Origin: Eucommia ulmoides
Taxonomy: Eukaryota > Streptophyta > Magnoliopsida > Garryales > Eucommiaceae
Direction of reading: 5' to 3'
NCBI GenBank assembly: GCA_016647705.1
Contig: CM028336.1
Coordinates: 9,875,380-9,939,379, forward strand
DNA: 64,000 nt
Made by a program: the position numbers and the translations under genes. Within the stretch, counting starts at the first letter, position 1; each line of letters starts with the position of its first letter. This document shows positions 46,425-58,489 of this stretch, piece after piece. The notes below the pieces were generated by a model, which ran no database searches, was not told the DNA's origin, and saw only the letters and a list, made by a program, of their open reading frames with translations.

Positions 46425-48235
46425 TAGAAGCTTCTGGACGCCTCATGAAGTGGGTAATGGAACTTGGTGAAGTTTTCATCAAGTACAAGCCCAAGACAAC
46501 AATCAAAGGTTAAGCTCTGGCGGACTTCATTGCTGAGCTCACCCCTCATTTGGCGTAGGTATAGTCTTGCAAATGCCTGAAGGAGATCAGTTTGAAAAAA
46601 CGGTACAATTTTGCTTTCAAACCAACAATAATGAAACTGAGTACGAAGCTGTAATTATTGAGTTGACTCCTACAAGGGAGATAAGAGCCCAGCATTTAGA
46701 GGTGAAATCAGACTCCTAATTGGTGGTCAACCAAATTAATGGGTTGTTCATCATTAATGGAGAGATATTGCGACATTATGCTGAAAAAGTGAAAGAGCTG
46801 ACCTCCTTGTTTTAGAGCTACAACTTTGAGGCCATCCCAAGGGCTAAGAACACCAAGGCAAATGCCTTGGCTGTGTTAACTTCTACTTTGGGGCCAGATC
46901 AGAGATCTGAACTGGTGGAATTTTTCGATCAACCATCTGTTGCCGCCCCAATTAGCCAATATGTATACATAGGCCAGTTAGATTAAGAAGAATACTGGAG
47001 AACTCCTATATTTCAGTACTTGAAGGAGGGTGTTCTACCAGAAGACATGGATACCGCCAAAAAGATTCTATACAAGTCGTCAAGGTATATGTTAACCAAC
47101 GATAAATTGTATCAACGTTCTATCTCCCAACCATCGTTGCTCTGTTTAGGACCAAAAAGAGCAAATTATGTCCTGCAAGAAATACATGAAGAAGTTTGTG
47201 GGAACCACAAAGGGGGAAGAACCTTGGTACACAAGGTGCTGAGAGTGGGGTACTACTGGCCAACCATGCGTGCTGATGCACAAGAATACGTTAGGAAGTA
47301 TGAAAAATGCCAACAATTCTCCAACAACATCAAAGTTCCTGCTCAACAACAAACTCCAATGATTAGCCTATGGCCATTTGCTCAGTGAGGGATGGATGTG
47401 TTGGGGCCATTTGTACCAACACTTGGAAATAAAAAGTACCTACTGGTGATAATTGATTATTTCACCAGGTGGGTAGAGGCGGAAGCATTCGCAACAGTGG
47501 GAGAGAACGAAATAAAAAAAATTCTTTGGAAAAATATCATATGTCATTTTGGCATACTTGCAATTCTAATTTCTGATAATAGAACACCTTTTATCGGCGG
47601 TAAAGTGGCTTGGATGTACAACGAGCTAAAGATTCAACATCGGACATCTAAACCAGCATATCCACAAGCCAACGGGCAAGCAGAGATGATAAACTGTTCC
47701 ATCAAAGAGGTGCTCAAGAAACAACTAGATGATGCCAAAGGAAAGTGGGTGGAAGAACTCTCCAGGTGTTCTCTGGGCTCATCGTACCACCCCTACGTTT
47801 GCTATTGAAGAGACACCCTTCTCCCTAACTTATGGAACTGAAGCTGTCGTTTCAGTGGAGATAGGGATGTCATCCAGACGAGATGGTATGGTCAACCTGG
47901 TAGAAAATGAAAAATTCATAAGAGAAAAAATAGACCAATTGGAAGAAAGGAGAGACAAAGCATTGATGTGAATGGCGACTTACAAGTCAAGGACGGCATG
48001 AATGTTCAATCATGCAATCCGTCCAAGAAACTTCACAATAGGAGACCTGGTACTTCAGAGGGTAATGCCTTATCGCCCAAAAGCTTGCTTGAGAAAGCTA
48101 GCTCTAAAATGGGAAGGCCCTTACCGGGTAACTAAAGTAAACATACCAGAAACTTATTGGCTCGAAGATCTTGATGGAATAGCAATCCCCAGACCTTGAA
48201 ACATCTCTCATCTACGCAAGTATTTAGTATGAATT
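46425..48235 (+). pseudogene. Tat-lineage Ty3/gypsy pol relic (RNase H to integrase end)
   Basis: The order is the end of RT/RNase H (EASGRLMKWVMELGEVFIKY; ALADFIAELTP), a second RNase H (FCFQTNNNETEYEAVI; EVKSDS-stop-LVVNQ; NALAVLTSTLG), the HHCC zinc region (IHEEVCGNHKGGRTLVHKVL, GYYWPTMRADA) and the integrase core. The core has MDVLGPFVPTLGNKKYLLVI, IDYFTRWVEAEAFATV, ISDNRTPFIGG and PAYPQANGQAEMIN. The C-terminus has AHRTTPTFAIEETPFSLTYG, LKWEGPYRV and YWLEDLDG. An extra RNase H between RT and integrase marks the Tat (Ogre/Retand-type) lineage. There are several stops (including one before GMDVLG) and a frameshift near 47775; gag, protease and most of RT are missing. Confidence 0.93.
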
Positions 48236-48444
48236 CTTGATCATTATTTTTGAATTTTTGTTTTTGATTCAGTATCTTGAAATTATTCTCTCTTGTTTTG
48301 AGAAAATACTTTGAATAAAGAAAATAAATTTTCTCTCCTTCAATTTTGCAATCATTTATCAATGCATTATTATGCTATTGTATTTTCTACAACACTTAAC
48401 TAATCAAATTAAGTGTGCTACAGATAATTGACATTGAGGTCGGC

Positions 48445-49340
48445 AGTAAACTGAGCATGTTAGCTCAAAAATTAACTGGGCACCTCAGTCCAGCAATGAC
48501 TGAGTTCTCAAACTCAGAGTTTAACTGAGCATGTTAGCTCAGAAATTAACTTAGCACCTCGGCCCAACAATGATTGAGCTCTCAAACTTAGAGTTTAACT
48601 GAGTATGTTAGCTCAAAAATTAACTGGGCACCTCAGGCAAGCAATGACTTAGTTCTCAAACTCAGAATTTAACTGAGCATGTTAGCTCAAAAATTAACTG
48701 GGTACCTCAACCCAGCAATAACTGAGTTCTCAAATTCAGAGTTTAACTGAGCTTGTTAGCTCAGAAATTAACTGGGCACCTCAGCCTAGAAATGACTGAG
48801 TTCTCAAATTCAAAGTTTAACTGAGCATGTTAGCTCAAAAATTAATTGGGCACCTCAGCCTAGCAATGATTGAGTTCTATGTCTAAGTTCTCAAAACTCA
48901 GAGTTTAACTAAGTTTGTTAACTCAGAAATTAACTAGGCACTTCAGCCCAACAATGACTGAGTTCTCAAACTCAAAGTTTAATTGAGCATGTTAGCTTAA
49001 AAATTAACTGGGCACCTCAGCCTAGAAATGACTGAGTTCTCAAACTCAGAGTTTAACTGAGCTTGTTAGCTCAAAAATTAACTGGGCACCTTAGCCCAGC
49101 AATGACAGAGTTCTCAAACTCAGAGTTTAACTGAGCATGTTAGCTCAGCAATTAACTGGGCACCCTTCCCCAACAATAATTGAGTTCTTCAACTCAGAAT
49201 CTAATTGAGCACGTCGGCACAAGTCTGAATTGAGACTAAGCACATCAGCTCAAAACTGAACTAGGCATCTCTGCCTAGCACCAACTAGATTCTTGAAATA
49301 CAGATTTTGACTATGCACTTCAGATCAGAATTCAACTTAG
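48445..49340. repeat. 74-bp tandem array downstream of Tat pol
   Basis: The words ctgagcatgttagctcaaaa, attaactgggcacctcagcc, cagcaatgactgagttctca and aactcagagtttaa repeat. Unit starts fall at 48451, 48525, 48599, 48673, 48747, 48821, 48909, 48983, 49057, 49131 and about 49206: spacing 74 with one 88. Units share a CTCA/TGAG motif in both orientations. The array lies between pol and the antisense ORF, where Tat-lineage elements commonly carry tandem repeats. Confidence 0.95.
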
Positions 49341-49860
49341 ATTTGTTGTCATTAGAGAAATGGGCAACACAGCCTGACTGATGTTTGTAATATAGGTCAA
49401 CCAAACCTTGGTTGACGCTGTTTAAATCTCTTAAAGTTAGAAGGAATCTTCACTTCCATTATTTACTTATTTTGTTTTTTGCAACTAAAGAGATGTATCA
49501 ATTCGACTTGTTGTCATGAGCCTAACGAAAAATTCATAACTAGTTCAATTTTTTAACTTAGTTATGAAGGAAGGCAGGTAGGGGTAAGAGACAATTCAAG
49601 CAACTTGAACAGTTCAAGAATATCAAGAACATATCAAGAACCCCATGTATTTTCATTCATACAAAAAAAGGAGGTACATGGTTACAAAAACAAAAAAGAG
49701 AATAGAAACAAAACTGTTCTTTAAAAAAAAAAAAAAAGACTTTCTTTTTCTTCTTGAACTGGGGCTGAGAGAGGAGCTTCATTCCGACTTCGGAGAAGCA
49801 GGAAAACCCAGATCCTCTGAATCTGAGTTAGAGAAGTAGAAGGCATGCTCCTCATACTTG
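49341..49860. other. Non-coding spacer of the Tat element
   Basis: The tandem array fades out to about 49340. The rest is unremarkable non-coding sequence up to the antisense ORF end. Confidence 0.5.
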
Positions 49861-49869
49861 CAGAGTTTG

Positions 49870-52599
49870 TTGATTAATTTACGGATTTTGGCTTTTTATG
49901 TTCGTTTTTCTCCAGAAGTTTGTCCCGCTTCGCCTTCATGGTATCGGAAAAGAGCTTCTACTAGTTGAAGTCGGTAGCTAGGTCTCGTTTGCTTCTCTTG
50001 ACTTTCTTCAGTTCATCCCTGAGTTCGTAAAGACGGGAGATGGCCTGAAAGTGTGATACCTCCATAGCAGTAAAGACCGCGGAAGCCTCCTCGAGGGCAC
50101 ACAAACGGGGATGATCTTCCATAGAAGTTTTCGCTACTAACATAATGGAATAGAAACATTCTCCCAATTCTATCTCATTTTATCTTTCGGATTTGCAAAG
50201 GCAGAAAAGTTGGTTCATGAGGTAGAACCCATAATTATGAAAGGTGGAAAAGAAAAAGATTCTTGGAGAATCAAGATAGAAGCAAAAGGGAAAATTTTGG
50301 AAGCTTGAAGAGTTATCAATCCTTGGTTTGGCTTTAAATAGACAGATAAACGAAGAAAGAAAATAAAATGAAGTGTCAAAAAGTGTGCATTAAATGTGGG
50401 AATGACGTGTACCGATAAAATGTGTACTACAATTATCATAAATTCTGGGGAATTAAAACAGCGGTAACTGTTTTGATACAGGCCATGATGATAAAGTATT
50501 ATCATTACTAAAAATTAATTACAGACTGCAAAAATGAAAGTTGAAAAGATGGAAAGATAGTTCAGAGAATGGTGCTCTAATCGGTGATGTTTGGTTGATT
50601 TGACATTAGCACGGCCGCAACGGTAGTCGATGAGGTTTGGTTCAAGGTCTGTGATTAGTTCTCCATTGGTACCTCAGCTGCCAGTATGGGTGATCCTTCT
50701 TCATCTTCAGTAACCTCATCTTCACCTCCCTTAGTATTTTCTCTTTTTGGCTCGTTTTCAAGCTCCACCGCCAAGAAAGAAAGGTCTAAGTTAGGGAATT
50801 CCTCTGACACCCACTTTTGGCAGTAAGAAAAGACTACTTTTTGAAGTTTCTTTGACTCTCCCTTGAAGAGAATCCAGAAGTTTTCGATGTTTTGTTGGGA
50901 TTTCCTGGTCACAACCGTTAGCTCGGGCACCAGGCGATCTCTCTCAGATTGAAGTTGTTGGAGGGCGGTCTCTGTCTCTTGAAGCACATCGTCTTTGGTC
51001 TGGAGGGAAACATCCTTATCCTTTAGATCAACATCCTTTTGTTGAATTACTAGGCAAGTTGAGCTGAGTTCTTCAGATAAGATGCGGGCATCATCCTTAA
51101 AGATGAGTACTCTCCCCTTGCGGTACTGATCTTTGTCCTGAGCTCTCTATTCTCTATGTAGAAGAGTGTGTTGCTTTTTTGTAAGGCTTCTTTTTGCTCA
51201 TTAGCAGAATGCAACTTTAGTTCATATCGCTCCTAAAAGGATCTTGCCAGCACAAGGTCTGTAGCCAGGTTTAACTTCACATTCTCTAAGGTCTGATTCT
51301 TTTCTTCTAGCTTGCTGAATTTAGTCATCTGATGTATAAGCCAGAGGTCTTTTGACTGGGTGTAGGGGCTGGGTAAGTCTGACAATTGGAAGAAAGAGGA
51401 TCAGCAACAGGAATGTTTGCTGACCTCGATACAGATTCTGGTTCCTTACGCTTCTGTGAGCTGGAAACTGGAGGGAGAGGAATCGCAACTGAAATTATCC
51501 TGGGCCTACGTACACTCAAAGGCTGAGAATCATCGTCTGACTCAGCAGCTTTTGGGTCGATATTATGAATAGGATGATGGACTACTGGGACAACAAGAAT
51601 CTCAGAATAATAGGTCTTCACACTAGTAATAGTTGTGGAAACAGGTTGGGATAATGATTGTCCAGTCTTCTTGACAAGTCTTTTGGTTGGCCTTTTTCTT
51701 TTCTTCGTGCCAAGCTGCAACTCGGCCAAATCATTGATGTGAGATGGATCCATTTTAGGCTTGTTAAATGGACGATGAGTTAATTCTTTGTAAGAATGCT
51801 CTACTGGGATTAGCAATCTCCCCAGTTCTTCTTCAATTCTGGATGTGAGGCCCAGACTTTGACAAGTACTATCACTTGCATCAGGAAACTCAGAAAAAAA
51901 ATAATAATATCACTTGAATAGAAGTTCGAACAGGAAAAAGATTGTTAAGTGATTGATGGGGAAAATTACTTAGGGTATTGAATCGTCTCGGCACAATTGA
52001 GAGTTGCCCCACTTCTTTAGGAAAAAACTCCCAACCACCATAGAATAAAATGTACCATTGTTTCCAGTCCCTTACTTTGACTGGAAGGTTGGTGAGAAAC
52101 GAATTTTTTTTGGGAAAATAAAGGTAATACCTTTTGACATTATAAATGAATTTGAGGTGTCCTATACTCCTAATTGTATCGACGGTGAGGAATGCCTCAT
52201 TTATTCTAGCAAGGGAAATGACCCCCATGATTTGGTGAAAACTATTTGGGGTTAATTGAGGAGAGGTAATTTCTAGTTGATGTAAAAGGTTACGAAGAAG
52301 TGAGCAGAAAGGAAGAGTAAGACCATATTTTAACATTAAAAAAGAGAGGCATATTTCATTCTCTCCAGCGTCATAGGGGCGTTCATTTTCAGATGGAACC
52401 CTAATCGACACCGACGGGGAATGTTATATTGTTCCCTAAATGATGAAAGTCATTCCTGTGGAAACTTGATCGCACCATGATCCCTTTTGTTTTCTAAAGA
52501 ATTGAAGGGTTGAGTAGCCTGAGCCGTCGTCGTCTGCTCCAATATAGGATTCGACGACGAACTGGCCTCAGCAGGAATATTCAATTGGCTCAATGACAT
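49870..52599 (-). pseudogene. Antisense ORF of the Tat element ('putative gypsy type transposon' family-like)
   Basis: A broken reading frame runs opposite to pol, beginning at 52599 (MSLSQLNIPAEASSSSNPIL). After a frameshift near 52430 come RVPSENER, LPFCSLLRNLLHQLEITSPQ, LTPNSFHQIMG and DWKQWYILFYGGWEF. This order (R-V-P, L-P-L-L-L-L, Q-L-x-P-N-x, then D-W-K-x-x-F-F) matches what I know of Pfam Transposase_28 (PF04195). A basic, Ser/Pro-rich middle follows (51325-51816, KKRKRPTKRLVKKTGQ). Then comes a charged, coiled-coil-like part (50655-50987, ALQQLQSERDRLVPELTVV; acidic tail EDEVTEDEEG) and a last fragment at 49961-50167. Several stops and shifts rule out a full product. Additional antisense ORFs 3' of pol are known from Retand-type Tat elements; function there is unknown. 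Confidence 0.8.
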
Positions 52600-53031
52600 T
52601 TTGCGATATGGCAAACAGTAATCAAAATACAAAAGAAATGTGAAGAATAGAAACACCGCTGAAGGATTAAGAAAAGAACTTACACAAAATAGAAGTGATC
52701 TTTCACATTTCTTCTCTTGAATCGTCGCAAAAGTCAGGAGGGCAAATGATATAGGAAAACTCTTGCTCATAACTGGCATAGACATTTAGCTTATAACGGG
52801 TCTAATTGAATGTGAAACTTGATCGGGAACAGATAGACCCAATGGGTTATTTGGGCTGAAGCATGACAAGCTTACTTGGGTGCTAATATTGACGATCTTT
52901 TGAGCAAGACTCACGGTCCCGTAAGGAGGCCCATATTTGGGTATACTCAAACCCACAGTGTACAAGACCAAGGAACAAATAGGTCAGTTCAACATGAACG
53001 TTTTTCCTACACTTGAAGAGATGAGGCAGAT

Positions 53032-53310
53032 TGACTGTAACGACTCATATTTAATGAGGACCGTTAAAAAGATCTCTCCTGAAATCATAGAGATATTGGT
53101 TATCTTCTAAGCCATTAGGAGCGTTTCATGGGATTGGTGACATTTCCAAAGTAACCGCAACATATCTCTGAGCCTATAAAAATGGTAGATATCACTAGTA
53201 ATGATGGACGATTCAATCTATACATTACTTTCTCCATATATCAGATTAATTTATTCTCACGTCGGAGGTTCATTGGCCGACACCATACCGGTGTCCCCCA
53301 TTAGAACTCA
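53032..53310 (+). repeat. Probable 3' LTR of the Tat element (partial)
   Basis: It is preceded by a purine-rich run (gaagagatgaggcaga). It starts TGACTGTAACGACTC, has a TATA box TATAAAAA at 53175-53182, and contains ctcacgtcggaggttcattg plus gccgacaccataccggtgtc, phrases that resemble Tat LTR ends. The right limit is approximate, near the ccccattagaactcatgg phrase. Confidence 0.55.
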
Positions 53311-53399
53311 TGGTTTTGCATGTTATAGGATGAAGGTGAAGAAATTTCTAGCACGTGCCAGAGATTTTTTGGCAACATCACCTTACAAGAAAATTTATG

Positions 53400-53950
53400 T
53401 TACGTAAATTATGTTAAATGTAACACAATGTATATTCAACATATCATCCACATGAGTTATTGTTTTACATGGTGCATTATTAATTTGGATTCATTCGTGT
53501 TGAACGTTATTATATTTACATAAGCAAAGTTAAAATCAAAATGATGTTAATTTTTGTTGTATGTATTTTTTCGTACCTAATGTTGAATATAACATTCTGT
53601 CATATTCGATCCATTGATTATTGAATCGTATACGTATGTGTTTTTTTTTTTTTTTAATATTGAATATCACATGATGTTATAATGACGTTGACTTATGTTG
53701 TATGTACTTTTTGTGTTCCCCAGGTTGAATATAACATGTTGTCATATTTAATATAATTATTAATGAATCAAATTCTATCTTTTTTTATTTGATGTTGAAT
53801 ATAATAGGATGGTGTAATGAACTTAATATTGTACTCTTTACTTTTTAAACCTTACCGTTCGTTGTGTGTTGAATGCAACACGTTGAATATGTCATGAATA
53901 AAAAGTACAAATTTTTAATATTACATTTCAAGAATAAGAAGTTTGTAATA
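53400..53950. repeat. Degenerate tandem repeat around GTTGAATATAACA
   Basis: (G/A)TTGAATATAACAT(T/G)(C/T)TGTCATATT-like blocks recur at about 53582, 53665, 53722, 53800 and 53870, at irregular spacing of 60-90 bases with T-rich linkers. No coding frame. Confidence 0.6.
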
Positions 53951-55221
53951 ACGTATCATTCAAAAACTTAAATTAATTCTAATCATTAGTTTATTTGCTT
54001 GAAATTGTTCTAGAATCGATTTTGACAAAGATGATCCGATCAATAACCATTCTGTTTTTTTTTTTTTTTTTTGTGCAGCACACTTGTTCATGAATCGGTG
54101 TTGTTATAGTAGTTTGTGAATTTGAATTAACACTATTTATGAATTGCAATCAATGAATTCATTTCGTTTATAGGTTGGAAATGTTTTAAAAACATAATGG
54201 TTCAACAAGAACCCAAATTTAACCAAAATTGAAAATGGATTTTGTCAAATATTCTAATCCAAAATTTTAGGAAGATATCTTCTTATCAACACGGGAGCAT
54301 TGTCATCTTTTAAATTTGTCCAGATTTGAATTTGGGATTAAACTGTACAATTAATATGTTTTTGAGCATTAATTGGTTTAATTAGAAATTTGTGAGATAA
54401 TTTGGTAGATTTTCTCTCCTAACGAGACCATCTAGTCATTTTTTCTATTAATTATTTTTTTTAATTGAGATTAAAAAAAGAGCGGGAGAGATTTTTTTTG
54501 GTAAAAAAGGAGGAGAGAGTGAAGTGAGAGAGTCAAGAGAGAAAAAAGAGAGGGAGAGAGAACATATACAAAGAGAAAGGAGAGAGATATAAGGGGAAGA
54601 GAGTAGGTCGGCCAAAAAAATGTAAAACAGAAACAAAAAAATATTTTACATTTTATTTTAATAGTATGATATTAAGAGAGAAAATATGTGAAATGACGAA
54701 ATTACTTTTTAATTAACAAATTTCTTCAAAATTTTTAACAAAAAATTTGATTTGACTAAATTGCAATGAAATTATAACTTAAAAAAGATTTTATGAAGGC
54801 CTGGTCCATATTTGAAGGACAAAAAGTATATTTTTTTTCCTAAATCTCATAATTTTTTTTTTTTTTCGTTTTACAGTAAGATGTATCTGGATCAACTTAG
54901 GTGCACATCGATAAATCATTTCATTGGACGATTTTAAGAATGCACTTCTCTATATCGGTCTGATGCATTCAGAAATAAATTTAAAATTTAATTTTCAAAA
55001 TATTCTCCAAGAGAGTCGGATATTAATTGACAAAAAAATAGAGCAACTCCCTTTCTCAACTAGATTAACACCTTTTCATTCCTAAATCTTATGATAATAA
55101 GACTAAAATAGCAACTTGCAAAAATTGTAAGTTAATTCTCTACGTGATATTAGAATTTCAAGTCCTCCGGAAGAATTAGAGAGGTTTCTCATAGCCGATA
55201 TGAAAAAGGATACTCGCTCTT
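53951..55221. other. Gene-free stretch
   Basis: It is AT-rich. A purine-rich GAGAGA block lies at 54478-54610. No gene is recognised. The end of the stretch (about 55220-55466) should hold the MMTAG2 promoter and 5' UTR, where GC content rises (cgacccccaaattgaatcgc). Confidence 0.5.
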
Positions 55222-55466
55222 ATGGTCTTTGGTTGTTGTGTTTTGCTTTTCTTTAAAAAGGAATTTCGGGTCTCGACCCCCAAATTGAATCGCCCCTCAG
55301 TCGGGGTCGAATTGAAAATTGCTACTTATCGGGGCCTCCTGACAAGTCCTTTCGTTACCATCGTCTCCGTCATCCCATCTGATCGGAGGAAATCAGTGCT
55401 GAAAATCATTATCTCAAGCCTCCTGAATCTTTGAATCGTTGACATACAACTGTACGAACAGAGCAG

Positions 55467-58348
55467 ATGTATCATCCATCTAGAGGCGGTGTTCGCGGTG
55501 GTCGAGATCGTAAGCTTTCTCCATCTCCCTCTCTCTCTAGGGTTTCCAATATGCGTATAATTCACCTATTTTGTTGATTATAATAATTAGTCTGTTATCT
55601 ATTCTATCTTAATTAGTCGTAGATTTGGTTGAGAACATGCGTGTGTTATTTTTCGTGTGGAATCCTGAAGAAATTTGACCGGTGTACATTTTGTAGAAAG
55701 GGTGGATGGATTAAGGGACGATGGAGAAGTTAGATTAAGCTAAAGTTCGTAAATTCAAGCTTAGTTGCTTTAATTCTAAATGTATAATGAAGGATAATGT
55801 GATGCATGGTTTGAGAAACTTTGGTGTTCTTATTGTGTGTTTTGCCTGCTAGTGCTCTTCAATAAATCTTAACTTTTGGGGAAAAAAGAAGAAAATTGTG
55901 TAATTCCAACTAATAGTACTTTGAGAGGGGAAGAAACTTGTGGGATGTTGATCTAGCCATTGAAGTTCTAGTGGAAATCTTCGCCTTCATAATTCAAAGG
56001 CATTTATGAGCCGAAAACCATCATGTTTCATGTAAGATAAGATTTTTGTGATCCGCTTTTAAATGAACATTTCCTTAGAACTAACCTGTACTGTCAATGT
56101 TTTTACCACCTGCATTTGCACTTTGTTGAATTATATGCAACTATTTGCTGTAATGGCAACCTTATGGCATTGATTAATGATTTGTGAATTGTGATTCGTT
56201 CCTATTCTCCTCTCTCATAAAAAAAGGACTTTAAACCAAGTAAAAGATTACTTCGTTCGTGATAGTTACTTACTTAATTGGTGGATAGGAGTATATTCTG
56301 GATCGTAGTCGTAGCGAGTACTTCTTGATTGTTTCTACCATTCAAAGCCCCAACTATATGGCATTGATTAATGATTTGTGAAGTGTGATTCATCAGCACA
56401 ACTATTGGAATGAGAACAAATTGATTCTAATGCATGACACAATACAGATCTAAAGAAAATTGATGTACTTACTGATGGTAGTTGTTGGCTTGTAGCATGT
56501 ATGATACAATCAACAAGAAAGTACATGTTTGTATGTGCATAATCACTTGTAAATGTATTTATTGTGAAGTTCCCACTGCTTTTTTCCATATCGTAATACA
56601 ACCTCATTATTGGCATTTTGGATTTTCTTCTCACTTCCGTACTTTTTATCGATATGTGCTTTGACCCATTTTGGAGCATTATTATGTCATTTAAGCAAGT
56701 TATATAACCCATTTGCTGATTCTGATGTACAGAATTCAACTGGGATGATGTGAAGGTTGATAAACATAGAGAAAACTTTCTGGGTCACAGTATCAAGGCA
56801 CCTGTTGGAAGATGGCAAAAAGGTATTATCTCTTGATAAATCCTGTCTGTTACTATATCTACTTGAAATATGAAGTGGCATTGTTTTATTTCAGCGTGAA
56901 GAAGAATGGATTTTTGGTTAGATTAGCTGATATGCAATAGATTTTTTGCTCAAACTATCAGCTGGTGTTAGGGCTATTATTTCCAGATTAGCAATGAATT
57001 GATGTGAACAATGCTAGATTTGGGGCTCTCCAACACCGCGTTAAATTTAGGATTGCTTGACTCAATAAATGATATATATACAGTTGTGCACACATGCACG
57101 CAAGTATTATGCATATAAATATATACATTTAGGGTAACACATGCTTCTTGAGAGTGAGCCTTGGATACAAATGGTAAGGTTGCTCCATTGTGACTTAGAG
57201 GTCCGGGTTCAAAAATTGAAAACAACTTCTCTAGATACAGGGGTAAGGCTGCGTACATCTAACTCTCCCTAAACCCCGGAATGGCGAGAGCCTATGTGCA
57301 ATGCATTGCCCTTAAGGATAACACATGCTTCTTAACTCTGTCTTTCCAATCCTCTCGCTAATCATACAAGCGTTATGTTAAGCATGCTTGTTAACGCATG
57401 CTTCTTTGACACACACACACACACACACATCAGACTAAATAATTCAAGGTGCTCGTAAGTGTTTTTTTCCACCAGATTTTTGTAAGCCTTATGTGTATAA
57501 ATTTAGTATAACACATGCTTCTTAACTCTGTCTTTGCAATTACTCTTGTTAATCACTGAAGTAGTGTTATGAAGTACTTACCTACCTTCGTAAATTCTCC
57601 TGTTAAATTCAATAGGGAAAGATCTCCACTGGTATACCAGGAACAAAAATTCCGATGATGCAGATATGAAAGAGGAGATACGCAGGATCAAGGAAGAGGA
57701 GGAGCAGGCCATGAGGGAGGCCCTTGGGTTAGCTCCTAAGCGTGCCACACGCCCTCAAGGTAATAGACTGGATAAACATGAGTTCTCAGAGCTAGTGAAG
57801 CGTGGCTCAACTGCAGAAGACTTGGGAGCCGGGCATGCTGAAGCAACCCAAGTTCATGGCATTGGCTTTTCTAGGTATGAATTGGGAGGTGCAAAAATGA
57901 AGTTTTCTATGTTCTGAATTTTTTCCCGAACCCCTTTTTGATTACCAAATCGTTTTTATGGATAAAAGTTATCAAGAACACTTTTGATCATAAAGTTATT
58001 TATTTATTTATTTATTTTTAAATTATGAAAAGTACATGGAAAAAGGCTACCAAACTGTGACTTGCTCTTTTTCTTTTCTTATTTTGAACTTAAAATTATT
58101 GCAGAGCATCCAACAGCTCCTTTGAGCCCAGCGTGAAGATTGATTCCCTTGAGATGATGAATGGCTCTGTTGGTGTTCCTGGGAATAACAAAGAAGAGTT
58201 GGAAGATGAATACAAAAAGAAGAAGAGGAATCGGGAAGAGAAGAAACAGCACGAGAGGCGCGAGAAACATCATCATTCTCGTGATTCAGATGACAAGAAG
58301 AAACGAAAGAAAGACAAGGAGAAGAAGAGAAGACACGATTCTGATTGA
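55467..58348 (+). CDS. MMTAG2-like protein (multiple myeloma tumor-associated protein 2 family)
   Basis: Four exons, 55467-55509, 56733-56822, 57616-57874 and 58105-58348, join in frame with GT-AG introns to give 211 residues. The N-terminal half is the MMtag domain: [14 protein letters not shown], then [67 protein letters not shown] and [20 protein letters not shown]. The C-terminal tail (about 150-211) is lysine/arginine/glutamate-rich ([20 protein letters not shown]) and ends RRHDSD. Such tails are common in nuclear RNA-associated proteins. The family is widely conserved in plants and animals, but its molecular role is poorly known, and I infer no specific function. The first exon codes for only 14 residues, as is usual for a start exon of this family in plants. 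Intron 2 holds an Au SINE. The gene converges with the AMMECR1-family gene downstream. Confidence 0.95.
57150..57315 (+). mobile_element. Au SINE in intron 2 of the MMTAG2-like gene
   Basis: The body has gtgacttagaggtccgggtt (B-box region), ggtaaggctgcgtacatcta, a ctccctaaaccccggaatgg block and an end in …gcattgccctt, all typical of plant Au SINEs. It is flanked by a 17-18 bp target duplication, ggtaacacatgcttctt (57133-57149) and ggataacacatgcttctt (57316-57333). The same acatgcttcttaactctgtc sequence recurs at about 57510, showing that the target itself was later duplicated. Confidence 0.93.
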
Positions 58349-58489
58349 ATTTATCGTTTGTTCTATAATCTATTATATTTCTTCCTTGTGAAGCCAAAAA
58401 GGAAGGAAACATGATCTTAGTGGTGTTTTTGGCTATCATTTTATTCTCTTCTATCCTTTGTCATTTAGTTGATATCAACTACATAAATC

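Noticed and set aside
46425..48235. Reading this as a plant pararetrovirus insertion
   Set aside because: An integrase with HHCC and core motifs plus a second RNase H are present. Plant pararetroviruses lack integrase.
48445..49340. CRISPR-like array
   Set aside because: The units are 74-bp tandem repeats without unique spacers, inside a plant retrotransposon.
53201..53407. Open frame of 68 residues
   Set aside because: It overlaps the presumed Tat LTR end (gccgacaccataccggtgtc) and has no family match.
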